Origin: Streptomyces toxytricini
GTDB taxonomy: Bacteria > Actinomycetota > Actinomycetes > Streptomycetales > Streptomycetaceae
Direction: 5' to 3'
Assembly: GCF_014649915.1 (NCBI RefSeq)
Contig: NZ_BMTY01000002.1
Location: 159,441 to 223,440, forward strand
Length of the DNA: 64,000 nucleotides
Shown: one piece after another, positions 52,424-60,622 of the stretch
Numbering within the stretch: the stretch's first letter is position 1
How the letters are laid out: the number at the start of each line of letters is the position of its first letter
The notes under the pieces: generated by a model
The model's database searches: none
Told to the model about the DNA's origin: nothing
What the model saw: only the letters and a program-made list of their open reading frames with translations
Translations under genes and position numbers: made by a program

Positions 52424-53761
52424 TCAGCGGGTCGCCCCGGCGACGGCCCAGCGTCCGGAGCGGGTCCGCAGCTGCAGGGTCGCCATGCGGACCAGCATCA
52501 TCAGCGTCATCGCCCACCACAGGGCCGTCAGGCCGCCGCCCAGGGCCGGTACGAGCAGGGCGGCAGGGGCGAACACCGCCAAGGTGGCCAGCATGGCCCA
52601 GGCCAGGTAGCGGCCGTCTCCGGCGCCCATGAGGACGCCGTCGAGGACGAAGACGATCCCGGCGACCGGCTGCGAGGCGGCCACGACGAGCAGGGCCGGC
52701 AGCAGGGCCTCCTCCACCGCCGGATCGGTGGTGAAGAGGGGCACGATCAGCGGGCGGGCGGCGGCCAGCAGGAGGCCGAGGACGGTGCCCGAGGCGATGC
52801 CCCACTGCACCATGCGGCGGCACACGGCCTTGGCCCCGCCGGTGTCCCCGGCGCCCAGGTACCGGCCGATGATGGCCTGGCCCGCGATGGCGATGGCGTC
52901 GAGGGCGAAGGCGAGCAGACTCCACAGGGAGAGCAGGATCTGGTGGGCGGCGACATCGGCGTCGCCGAGGCGCGCGGCCACGAAGGTGGCGATCATCAGG
53001 ACGGCGCGCAGGGAGAGCGTCCGCACCAGCAGGGGTGCGCCTGCCTGTGCACAGGCCCGGATCCCGGCCGCGTCCGGGCGCAGGGAGGCGCCGTGCCGGC
53101 GGGCGCCGCGGACCACCACGGCGAGGTAGGCACCGGCCATGGCGAATTGGGCGAGGACCGTGCCCCACGCGGAGCCCGCGATGCCCAGGCCGGCCCCGTA
53201 GACGAGGGCGGCATTCAGGCCGGCGTTGAGGGCGAAGCCGCCGACGGCGACATAGAGCGGGGTCCGGGTGTCCTGCAGGCCCCGGATGACTCCGGTGGCC
53301 GCCAGGACCATCAGCATCGCGGGGATTCCGAGGGCGGAGATCCGCAGGTACGTCGTGGCATGTGGGGCGACGGTGTCGGAGGCGCCCAGGAGAGAGACCA
53401 GCCAGGGTGCGGTGGGCAGGACCGCGGCGGCGACGGCCGCACCGAGCAGGAGGGCGAGCCAGATGCCGTCCATGCCCTGGCGGATGGCGGCCTTGAGGTC
53501 GCCCGCGCCGACGCGTCGCGCGACCGCCGCGGTGGTGGCGTAGGCGAGGAACACGAACACGCTCACGGCGGTGGTGAGGAGGGCGGCGGCGATGCCCAGG
53601 CCGGCCAGCTGGGGGGTGCCGAGGTGGCCCACGATGGCGCTGTCGGCCAGCACGAAGAGGGGCTCGGCGACGAGTGCGCCGAAGGCCGGGACGGCGAGGG
53701 CGAGGATTTCGCGGTCGTGCCGTCGCGGTGCCGCCTTCCGCGGTTCGAGGGCTTGTGTCAT
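52424..53761 (-). CDS. MATE family efflux transporter (DinF-like)
   Basis: A 445-residue membrane protein with 12 hydrophobic segments. Motifs of the family are readable: EPLFVLADSAIVGHLG near the first helix pair and TGVIRGLQDTRTPLYVAV near residues 155-172. It likely exports a cationic or drug-like compound, with coupling ion unknown. The ATG at 53761 was chosen; a TTG nine bases upstream is possible. Its divergent neighbour across a 433-bp gap is dnaB, which holds a DnaA-box cluster. Confidence 0.92.
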   Translation of the reverse strand: MTQALEPRKAAPRRHDREILALAVPAFGALVAEPLFVLADSAIVGHLGTPQLAGLGIAAALLTTAVSVFVFLAYATTAAVARRVGAGDLKAAIRQGMDGIWLALLLGAAVAAAVLPTAPWLVSLLGASDTVAPHATTYLRISALGIPAMLMVLAATGVIRGLQDTRTPLYVAVGGFALNAGLNAALVYGAGLGIAGSAWGTVLAQFAMAGAYLAVVVRGARRHGASLRPDAAGIRACAQAGAPLLVRTLSLRAVLMIATFVAARLGDADVAAHQILLSLWSLLAFALDAIAIAGQAIIGRYLGAGDTGGAKAVCRRMVQWGIASGTVLGLLLAAARPLIVPLFTTDPAVEEALLPALLVVAASQPVAGIVFVLDGVLMGAGDGRYLAWAMLATLAVFAPAALLVPALGGGLTALWWAMTLMMLVRMATLQLRTRSGRWAVAGATR

Positions 53762-53949
53762 GGGGCTCAATCTAATCTTCCACAGGTAATAGATGCAAGG
53801 CGCTAGTACTCCTTACGTGAGGAGGTGTTCGGGTGTGCGCGCCACCTCGTCCGAGGCGATCTGGGGGAAGGTGCCGAGATTTTTCTCCGCGGCGGGCTTT
53901 CATTGAGGAACGCGCAGGTCAGCGCGGTGCTTTGGGGTGGCGGGTGATT

Positions 53950-54049
53950 TTGTCCACAGCGCTGTCCCCCGGTCCGTGCACAGCTTCGGGCGAGTTACCC
54001 ACAGCATTGGCTCGGTCGTCCACATCTCATCCACACACCCTGTGGATAA
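53950..54049. promoter_or_regulatory. DnaA-box cluster upstream of dnaB
   Basis: Exact TTGTCCACA at 53950-53958, TCGTCCACA at 54016-54024, TCATCCACA at 54027-54035, a reverse TTATCCACA at 54041-54049 and a weaker TTACCCACA at 53995-54003, all in 100 bp. They lie 146-245 bp before the dnaB start. The rest of the 53762-54194 gap holds no gene I can see. Confidence 0.75.
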
Positions 54050-54194
54050 CAAGATTGGCTGATGCCGCCTCCGGGCCTACCGTTGTGCGTTGCCCGACCC
54101 GCCGGGAGCGGATCCGGGTGTCCCGAATGTCAGAGCCGTGCCGTAGAAGACGGGCACGGCGAGGTCCGCGCTGCGGACGGGAGGAGGCGGCCCG

Positions 54195-55670
54195 GTGAGT
54201 ATCCCCGAGCCCACGGACGACCCCTGGGCCGACAGCGGTCCCGGCGACCGTCTCCCCACCCGCTCGCGCCGCGGCGGGGACGGCCGCGGCCGCGGGGACG
54301 AGCAGCGTGAGTCCGGCCGCGAGGGCGGCGCCTGGGACGGCGGCGGCTTCGAGCGCGTCCCGCCGCAGGACCTCGACGCCGAGCAGTCCGTGCTCGGCGG
54401 CATGCTGCTCTCCAAGGACGCCATCGCGGACGTCGTCGAGATCATCAAGGGCCACGACTTCTACCGGCCCTCCCACGAGACGATCTACCAGGCCGTCCTC
54501 GACCTGTACGCCAAGGGCGAGCCCGCCGACCCGATCACGGTCGGCGCGGAGCTCACCCGGCGCGGCGAGATCGGCAAGGTCGGCGGCGTCTCCTACCTCC
54601 ACACGCTGGTCCAGTCGGTCCCGACGGCCGCGAACGCCTCGTACTACGCGGAGATCGTCCACGAGCGCGCCGTCCTGCGCCGCCTGGTCGCGGCCGGTAC
54701 GAAGATCACGCAGATGGGGTACGCGGCCGACGGCGACGTCGACGAGATCGTCAACAGCGCCCAGGCCGAGATCTACGCCGTCACCGAGCAGCGGACCTCC
54801 GAGGACTACCTGCCGCTCGGCGACATCATGGAAGGCGCGCTCGACGAGATCGAGGCCATCGGGTCGCGCAGCGGCCAGATGTCCGGCGTCCCGACCGGTT
54901 TCACCGACCTCGACTCCCTCACCAACGGCCTCCACCCCGGCCAGATGATCGTCATCGCCGCCCGTCCCGCCATGGGCAAGTCGACCCTCGCCCTGGACTT
55001 CGCGCGCGCCTGCTCCATCAAGAGCAACCTGCCCAGCGTCATCTTCTCCCTGGAAATGGGGCGCAACGAGATCGCGATGCGCCTGCTGTCCGCGGAGGCC
55101 CGCGTGGCCCTGCACCACATGCGCTCCGGCACCATGACCGACGACGACTGGACCCGCCTGGCCCGCCGGATGCCCGACGTCTCGGCCGCCCCGCTCTACA
55201 TCGACGACTCGCCGAACCTGTCCATGATGGAGATCCGGGCGAAGTGCCGCCGCCTCAAGCAGCGCAACGACCTGGCCCTGGTGGTCATCGACTACCTCCA
55301 GCTGATGCAGTCCGGCGGCTCCCGCCGGCCCGAGAGCCGCCAGCAGGAAGTCTCGGACATGTCCCGCAACCTCAAGCTCCTCGCGAAGGAGCTGGAGGTG
55401 CCCGTGATCGCGCTCTCCCAGCTGAACCGCGGCCCCGAGCAGCGCACCGACAAGAAGCCGATGGTCTCCGACCTGCGTGAGTCCGGCTCCATCGAGCAGG
55501 ACGCCGACATGGTCATCCTGCTGCACCGCGAGGACGCGTACGAGAAGGAGTCGCCGCGCGCCGGCGAGGCGGACCTGATCGTGGCCAAGCACCGAAACGG
55601 CCCGACCGCGACGATCACGGTGGCCTTCCAGGGCCACTATTCGCGGTTCGTGGACATGGCCAACACGTAG
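54195..55670 (+). CDS. dnaB: Replicative DNA helicase DnaB
   Basis: A 491-residue hexameric helicase. A 45-residue hydrophilic leader precedes the N-terminal domain (PPQDLDAEQSVLGGMLLSKDAI...). The RecA-like domain has Walker A ARPAMGKST near residues 256-264 and Walker B LALVVIDYLQLM near 361-372. No intein is present. The GTG at 54195 is preceded by GGAGGAGG. It works at the origin with DnaA and the DciA protein encoded in this same window. Confidence 0.96.
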   Translation: MSIPEPTDDPWADSGPGDRLPTRSRRGGDGRGRGDEQRESGREGGAWDGGGFERVPPQDLDAEQSVLGGMLLSKDAIADVVEIIKGHDFYRPSHETIYQAVLDLYAKGEPADPITVGAELTRRGEIGKVGGVSYLHTLVQSVPTAANASYYAEIVHERAVLRRLVAAGTKITQMGYAADGDVDEIVNSAQAEIYAVTEQRTSEDYLPLGDIMEGALDEIEAIGSRSGQMSGVPTGFTDLDSLTNGLHPGQMIVIAARPAMGKSTLALDFARACSIKSNLPSVIFSLEMGRNEIAMRLLSAEARVALHHMRSGTMTDDDWTRLARRMPDVSAAPLYIDDSPNLSMMEIRAKCRRLKQRNDLALVVIDYLQLMQSGGSRRPESRQQEVSDMSRNLKLLAKELEVPVIALSQLNRGPEQRTDKKPMVSDLRESGSIEQDADMVILLHREDAYEKESPRAGEADLIVAKHRNGPTATITVAFQGHYSRFVDMANT

Positions 55671-55679
55671 CATCCGGGC

Positions 55680-57065
55680 ATGGACGCCCTGCCTGAAGAA
55701 CTGCACCTGCTTCCCGCCACCCGGCGCGCGCTCCTCCACCGGATCGCCGCCGCCCAGAGCGCGGGCCGGGCGCCCTCGCTGGCCGCCGCGGTCGCCCGCG
55801 GCGGCGCCGTCGTCTGGGAGGGTGCGCGCACCTCGGTGGACGGGCACGGGCCCGACGGGAACGTGCAGTACCGGATCGGCTCCATCACCAAGACGTTCAC
55901 CGCGGTCCTCGTGATGCGGCTGCGCGACGAAGGGCTGCTCTCCCTCGCCGATCCGGTCGATAAGCACCTGCCCGGCACCGGTGCCGGTGAGGTGACGGTC
56001 GCCCAACTGCTGTCCCACACCGGCGGACTGGCCGCCGAGACCCCCGGCGAGTGGTGGGAGCGCTCCTCCTCGGCGCTCCGCCCGGAACTCGCGGACGTAC
56101 TCGGCGAGGAGCCCTTCCGGTTCGCGCCGGGCCGCCGCCACCACTACTCCAACCCGGGCTACACGCTGCTCGGTTCGCTCGTCGAGGCGCTGCGGGGCAG
56201 GCCGTGGGAGGAGGTGCTCCGTGCGGAGGTGCTGGAGCCCCTCGGCCTGGACCGCACCACCGTGCAGCCGCAGGCGCCGCATGCGGGCGGCTGGGCCGTC
56301 CACCCGTGGGCCGACGTGATGCTTCCCGAACCCGCGGAGGACCTCGGCCTGATGGCCCCGGCGGGCCAACTGTGGTCCACGACCCGGGACCTCGCGCGGT
56401 TCGGGCAGTTCCTGATCCACGGCGACGACCGTGTCCTCGGCGCCGCGACGGTCGCGGAGATGGCCGTCGCGGCGTCCCCTCCGGAGCCGGGGCTCGCCGA
56501 CCACGGGTACGGCCTGGGGCTGCAGCTCGTGCAGAGCGGCGACCGGCGGATCGCCGGCCACAGCGGCTCGCTGCCCGGCTTCGTCGCCGGCCTGTGGGTG
56601 AGCGCGGCGGACGACGTGTCGGCGGTCGTGCTGGCCAACTGCACGTCGGGCCTGCCCGCCGCGACCGTCGCGGCGGAATTGCTGCACCTCGTGGCCGAGG
56701 CGGAGCCGCCGATCCCCGCCCCGTGGAAGCCGTTCGCGGAGGCGGATCCGGTGGCCCTGGAGGTGTGCGGCCCCTGGTACTGGGGGACTGCCGCGCACGC
56801 GGTGCGGCTGCGCTCCGACGGCCACCTGGAGCTCGGCCCGGTGGCGGCGCAGGGCCGTGCCGCCCGGTTCCGCCCGCAGCCCGACGGCAGCTGGCTGGGC
56901 CTTTCCGGCTACTACGCGGGCGAGACCCTGCGGGCCGTGCGCCGGGCCGACGGCACCGTGAGCCACCTCGACCTCGGCTCCTTCGTGTTCACCCGGCAGC
57001 CCTACGACCCCGAGGCGCCCGTTCCGGGCGGTGTGGACCCGCAGGGCTGGCGCGGCATCGGCTGA
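55680..57065 (+). CDS. Serine hydrolase (class C beta-lactamase fold)
   Basis: A 461-residue protein of the beta-lactamase/DD-peptidase-like family. Motifs are SITK (S68-x2-K71 by count from the start), YSN near residue 159, and HSGSLPG near 295; the third replaces KTG as HSG, as in many esterase-like members. There is no obvious signal peptide, so it is probably cytoplasmic. It begins 9 bp after dnaB. The substrate is unknown; EstB-like esterase or peptidase activities are equally possible. Confidence 0.85.
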   Translation: MDALPEELHLLPATRRALLHRIAAAQSAGRAPSLAAAVARGGAVVWEGARTSVDGHGPDGNVQYRIGSITKTFTAVLVMRLRDEGLLSLADPVDKHLPGTGAGEVTVAQLLSHTGGLAAETPGEWWERSSSALRPELADVLGEEPFRFAPGRRHHYSNPGYTLLGSLVEALRGRPWEEVLRAEVLEPLGLDRTTVQPQAPHAGGWAVHPWADVMLPEPAEDLGLMAPAGQLWSTTRDLARFGQFLIHGDDRVLGAATVAEMAVAASPPEPGLADHGYGLGLQLVQSGDRRIAGHSGSLPGFVAGLWVSAADDVSAVVLANCTSGLPAATVAAELLHLVAEAEPPIPAPWKPFAEADPVALEVCGPWYWGTAAHAVRLRSDGHLELGPVAAQGRAARFRPQPDGSWLGLSGYYAGETLRAVRRADGTVSHLDLGSFVFTRQPYDPEAPVPGGVDPQGWRGIG

Positions 57066-57075
57066 GCGGCCGCGG

Positions 57076-57537
57076 TCAGAGGGCGAGCTTGAAGCCCACG
57101 TGTGAGGCGGTGAAGCCGAGCCGCTCGTAGAAGCGGTGGGCGTCCTTTCGCGTCACGTCCGACGTGAGCTGCACCAGCCGGCAGCCTTCCGCCCGGGACT
57201 GCTCGACCGCCCACTCGATGAACCGGGTGCCCAGGCCGCTGCCCCGTTCATCGGCGTGGACGCGGACGCCCTCGATGACCGAGCGCATCGCGCCCTTGCG
57301 GGAGAGGCCCGGGATGAACGTCAGTTGGAGGGTGCCCACCACGCGGCCGTCGCGGACCGCGACCATCACGTGCTGGTTCGGGTCCGCGGCGAGCTGCCGG
57401 TAGGCCGCCCGATAGGGGGTGAGGTCGTCCGGCGACTCGCGCGCGGCACCCAGGGGGTCGTCGGCCAGCATGGCGACGATGGCCGGAAGGTCCTCTTCGG
57501 ATGCCGGGCGGATGACGGCCTCGGGCAGGTCTGACAC
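57076..57537 (-). CDS. GNAT family N-acetyltransferase
   Basis: A 153-residue single-domain acetyltransferase with EGVRVHADERGSGLGTRFIEWAVEQ near residues 88-112 (acetyl-CoA loop) and the terminal YERLGFTAS. The substrate is unknown. It follows the next, larger GNAT gene by 13 bp on the minus strand. Confidence 0.85.
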   Translation of the reverse strand: MSDLPEAVIRPASEEDLPAIVAMLADDPLGAARESPDDLTPYRAAYRQLAADPNQHVMVAVRDGRVVGTLQLTFIPGLSRKGAMRSVIEGVRVHADERGSGLGTRFIEWAVEQSRAEGCRLVQLTSDVTRKDAHRFYERLGFTASHVGFKLAL

Positions 57538-57550
57538 GGTGCTTCCTTTC

Positions 57551-58456
57551 TCAGCAGGCGGCCACGGTGAGCGGGGCCCAGCGGCGGGTCCAGTCTCCGG
57601 GAAGGGCGGTGAGGTCGCGGGTCATGACCGCGTTGAAGGCAACGGACTCCAGGCCGCGCCGCCTGAGCCAGGCGATGAACTCTTCGTGGCGTACGTCGAC
57701 ATCCGTGCGCAGGGGGCGGTCGGTCAGGTCCGCGAGTGCGGTCGTCAGTGCCTTCGCGCCCTCCGTGTCCCGGGCGATCAGCGGGCCGATCACATGCGTC
57801 TCCATGTTCGGCCACATGGCCGCGTAGCCGATGAGCCGGCCCGCTCCGTCCTCGGCGACGAGCAGGCGGTCCGCGAACGCCGGGAGCCGCGTGATCATGT
57901 GCGTGCGGTCGGTTCCGAAGACCTCGGTGTCCAGGTGCACGATCCGCGGGATGTCCTCGCCGGTGGCCGGGCGCACCACTGCCGCGGCCGGATCCGGCCC
58001 TGCCGGACCGGGGCGGAAGGAGCCCCTCAGCATCTCGGCCCTCCCCGTCACGGCGAAGCCGAGCTCCTCGTAGAGGGGGCGGCCGTAGGGCGTGGCATGG
58101 AGGGTGAGCGGCACGCCCTTCAGGACGTCATCGCACACATGCGTCATCAGCCGGCGGCCGAGGCCGCGGCGGGCGTACCGGTCGGCCACCAGGACCATCC
58201 CGATCGCCGACAGTTCCGGTTCATCGGGGGAAGGTCCGTACGAGGTGACGACACAGGCCGCGGCGAGCCCTGCTCCGTCCGGAGCGTCGATGCCGTAACC
58301 GGAGCCTGCGGCGAGGAGGAGCCCCCACTTGTGGTCCTCGCGCGGCCACCCGCGGTCTTGGGACAGGTCGGCGCAGCGGCGGAGATCGTCCACGGTCAGC
58401 GCCCGGATCGGCAGGTCGGTGAGGTGTGGTGGTGTCACCGGCCCAGACTGGATCAT
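57551..58456 (-). CDS. Tandem-domain GNAT acetyltransferase
   Basis: A 301-residue protein with two related acetyltransferase units. The first (residues about 10-140) has VLVADRYARRGLGRRLM; the second (about 165-300) is looser, with the EDGAGRLIGYAAM strand. The two-domain shape resembles Eis or mycothiol-synthase-like proteins, but I do not assign either. The ATG at 58456 is used; a GTG three bases upstream is possible. Its upstream region holds three parS sites shared with the divergent HAD gene. Confidence 0.8.
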   Translation of the reverse strand: MIQSGPVTPPHLTDLPIRALTVDDLRRCADLSQDRGWPREDHKWGLLLAAGSGYGIDAPDGAGLAAACVVTSYGPSPDEPELSAIGMVLVADRYARRGLGRRLMTHVCDDVLKGVPLTLHATPYGRPLYEELGFAVTGRAEMLRGSFRPGPAGPDPAAAVVRPATGEDIPRIVHLDTEVFGTDRTHMITRLPAFADRLLVAEDGAGRLIGYAAMWPNMETHVIGPLIARDTEGAKALTTALADLTDRPLRTDVDVRHEEFIAWLRRRGLESVAFNAVMTRDLTALPGDWTRRWAPLTVAAC

Positions 58457-58511
58457 CACGGGAAGGGCGTCCAGGGGAATTCGGCCGAAGTTCGCCGGCG
58501 AACCGGCTGAT

Positions 58512-58525
58512 GTTTCACGTGAAAC
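58512..58525. other. parS: parS site, tandem array copy 1
   Basis: Perfect GTTTCACGTGAAAC in the divergent gap between the GNAT and HAD genes. Confidence 0.93.
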
Positions 58526-58533
58526 CTGGCGGA

Positions 58534-58547
58534 GTTTCACGTGAAAC
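58534..58547. other. parS: parS site, tandem array copy 2
   Basis: Perfect GTTTCACGTGAAAC, centre 22 bp from copy 1. Confidence 0.93.
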
Positions 58548-58556
58548 CATGCCGGG

Positions 58557-58570
58557 GTTTCCCGTGGAAG
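58557..58570. other. Degenerate parS-like site between copies 2 and 3
   Basis: GTTTCCCGTGGAAG matches parS at 11 of 14 positions and lies in register, 23 bp from copy 2 and 19 bp from copy 3. Confidence 0.55.
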
Positions 58571-58575
58571 GCGCC

Positions 58576-58589
58576 GTTTCACGTGAAAC
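58576..58589. other. parS: parS site, tandem array copy 3
   Basis: Perfect GTTTCACGTGAAAC, 20 bp upstream of the HAD gene start. Confidence 0.93.
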
Positions 58590-58609
58590 CAGCCGCTAGC
58601 CTCCCTGCC

Positions 58610-59260
58610 ATGACGCGCCTGCACCTGTTCGACCTCGACGGCACCCTGATGTACGGATCGGCGGCACCGGTCGAGATCTCCCGGCAGCTCGGCCTGGGGT
58701 CCGAGATCGCGGAGCTGGAGCGGGCCTTCAGCGCCCGGAAGCTGGACCCGTCGCAGTTCTCCCTCGCGGTGCACGCGCTGTGGGCGGAGTTGACGCCGGC
58801 GCATGTCCGCGCGGCCTTCGATGGCTCCCCCTGGCTGTCGGGCATCCGGGAGGTGTGGTCGGAGATCAGGGAGCGCGGCGAGTTCTGCGCCGTGGTCTCG
58901 CTGTCGCCGTCGTTCTTCGTGGAGCTGCTGCTGGAGTGGGGTGCGCACGCCGCCCACGGCTCGCTCTTCCCGCAGGTGCCGTTCATCGGCCCGATGGACG
59001 TCGCGGGCATCCTGACGCCCAAGGACAAGGTCACGGTGGCAGACCGGCTGTGCGAGCGGTTTGGGCTGGCCCGGACCGAATGCGTGGCGTACGGGGATTC
59101 GGCTACGGACGAGGTGCTCTTCGCAGCCGTGCCGGTGTCGGTGGCGGTCAACGCCCGCCCCTTCCTCGCCGAGCGGGCGACGCACGTCTACGAGGGCCGG
59201 GACCTCCGGGAGGCCTACCAGCTCGTCGCCGAGGCACGCCCGGGAGTCGCAGCATCTTAG
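58610..59260 (+). CDS. HAD family phosphatase
   Basis: A 216-residue haloacid-dehalogenase fold protein. Motif I is FDLDGTLM near residues 7-14 (nucleophile and acid aspartates), motif II is VVSLSPS near 97-103, and the C-terminal motif is GDSATDE near 164-170. Subtype cap and SerB-like pattern suggest a small phosphomonoester substrate, not identified. ATG 58610 is used; the in-frame extension upstream runs through the parS array. Confidence 0.87.
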   Translation: MTRLHLFDLDGTLMYGSAAPVEISRQLGLGSEIAELERAFSARKLDPSQFSLAVHALWAELTPAHVRAAFDGSPWLSGIREVWSEIRERGEFCAVVSLSPSFFVELLLEWGAHAAHGSLFPQVPFIGPMDVAGILTPKDKVTVADRLCERFGLARTECVAYGDSATDEVLFAAVPVSVAVNARPFLAERATHVYEGRDLREAYQLVAEARPGVAAS

Positions 59261-59400
59261 GAGGAAAGAGCGTCGGGAACGCGGACTTTCCCCAATCCCC
59301 CGCGGGTTTTTTCGATCGGCTGGCAGGCTGTGGGACCCGGAACCACGGATCGAAGGCCGTGGCGTGCTTGTCGACCGAGATGCTCGAAGCGAGGCACCGC

Positions 59401-60585
59401 ATGGACGCTCCGCCCACCAGACCGGCCAGACCCGCGGCCCGGATACCGTCCGGGAGCTGCCGGGCCGAACCGTCCCCGGACGCGGTGCTCATCCGCCGGA
59501 CCCTGGAGGAGATCGCCCCCGTCGCAGACCGGGTGACGTCCTACTTCTACGCCCTGGTCTTCACCCGGCACCCGGAATTGCGGGACATGTTCCCCGCCGC
59601 GATGGACACCCAGCGCGACCGCCTCCTCAAGGCGCTGCTGACCGCCGCCGAGCACATCGACGACCCCGGCGCGCTCACCCCGTACCTGCGGCGCCTGGGC
59701 ACGGGCCACCGCAAGTACGGCACGCAGCCCGCGCACTACCCGGTGGTCGGCGAGGCGCTGATCGGCGCGCTGGCCCGTTACGCGACCGCCACCTGGGGAG
59801 CCGGGGCGGAAGCGGCGTGGGTGCGCGCGTACACCGCCATCTCCCAGACGATGATCGACGCGGCTGCCGAGGACGAGCGGACGTCCCCGGCCTGGTGGCA
59901 CGCGGAGGTCGTCTCCCACGAGCTGCGCACCCAGGACATCGCGGTGCTGACGGTCCGCCCCGACCAGCCGTACCCCTTCGTGGCGGGCCAGTACACGAGC
60001 CTGGAGACCCCGTGGTGGCCCCGCGTGTGGCGCCACTACTCCTTCGCCTCCGCGCCGCGCGCCGACGGGCTTCTCTCCTTCCACGTGAAGGCCGTGCCCG
60101 CGGGCTGGGTCTCCAATGCCCTGGTGCGCCACGCCCGGCCCGGTGACGTGCTCCGGCTCGGTCCCCCGGCCGGGTCCATGGTGGTCGACCACAGCACCGA
60201 CAACGGCATGCTCTGCCTGGGCGGCGGCACGGGGATCGCCCCGATCAAGGCACTGATCGAGGACGTGGCGGAACACGGCGAGCGCCGGCCGGTGGAGGTC
60301 TTCTTCGGGGCGCGCAGCGACGGGGACCTCTACGACAAGGACACCCTGCTGGGCCTCCAGCGCTCGCACCCCTGGCTGTCGGTGCGCCCGGTGGTCGGCG
60401 AGGGGCTGGCCGGGCAGCTCCCCCAGGCCGTGGGCGAGCACGGCCCGTGGAGTTCGTACGACGCGTTCGTCTCGGGGCCGCCGGCGATGATCCGCAGCGG
60501 GGTGGACGAGCTGCGGCGGATCGGCATCCCGCAGGACCGTATCCGCTACGACGCGGTCGGTGAGCTGGTGGGCGCGGCCGGCTGA
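59401..60585 (+). CDS. Flavohemoglobin-like NO dioxygenase
   Basis: A 394-residue globin-FAD-NAD fusion, the length of Hmp. The globin part has the B10-like tyrosine in TSYFYALVF, the E7 glutamine in DTQRDRLLK and the proximal histidine in GTGHRKYG followed by HYPVVGEAL. The reductase has the FAD motif RHYSFASAP and the NAD loop GGGTGIAPI. All residues expected for NO dioxygenation are present, so nitric oxide detoxification is inferred. The ATG at 59401 with GAGG upstream was chosen; earlier in-frame starts exist. Confidence 0.88.
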   Translation: MDAPPTRPARPAARIPSGSCRAEPSPDAVLIRRTLEEIAPVADRVTSYFYALVFTRHPELRDMFPAAMDTQRDRLLKALLTAAEHIDDPGALTPYLRRLGTGHRKYGTQPAHYPVVGEALIGALARYATATWGAGAEAAWVRAYTAISQTMIDAAAEDERTSPAWWHAEVVSHELRTQDIAVLTVRPDQPYPFVAGQYTSLETPWWPRVWRHYSFASAPRADGLLSFHVKAVPAGWVSNALVRHARPGDVLRLGPPAGSMVVDHSTDNGMLCLGGGTGIAPIKALIEDVAEHGERRPVEVFFGARSDGDLYDKDTLLGLQRSHPWLSVRPVVGEGLAGQLPQAVGEHGPWSSYDAFVSGPPAMIRSGVDELRRIGIPQDRIRYDAVGELVGAAG

Positions 60586-60622
60586 CGCCCGAGGCTCCTG
60601 GAACCGGCCGGCCGCTGCGGGC

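Noticed and set aside
60077..60091. CCTTCCACGTGAAGG in the flavohemoglobin gene as an extra parS
   Set aside because: It keeps the CACGTG core but has four mismatches to GTTTCACGTGAAAC; codon usage explains it.
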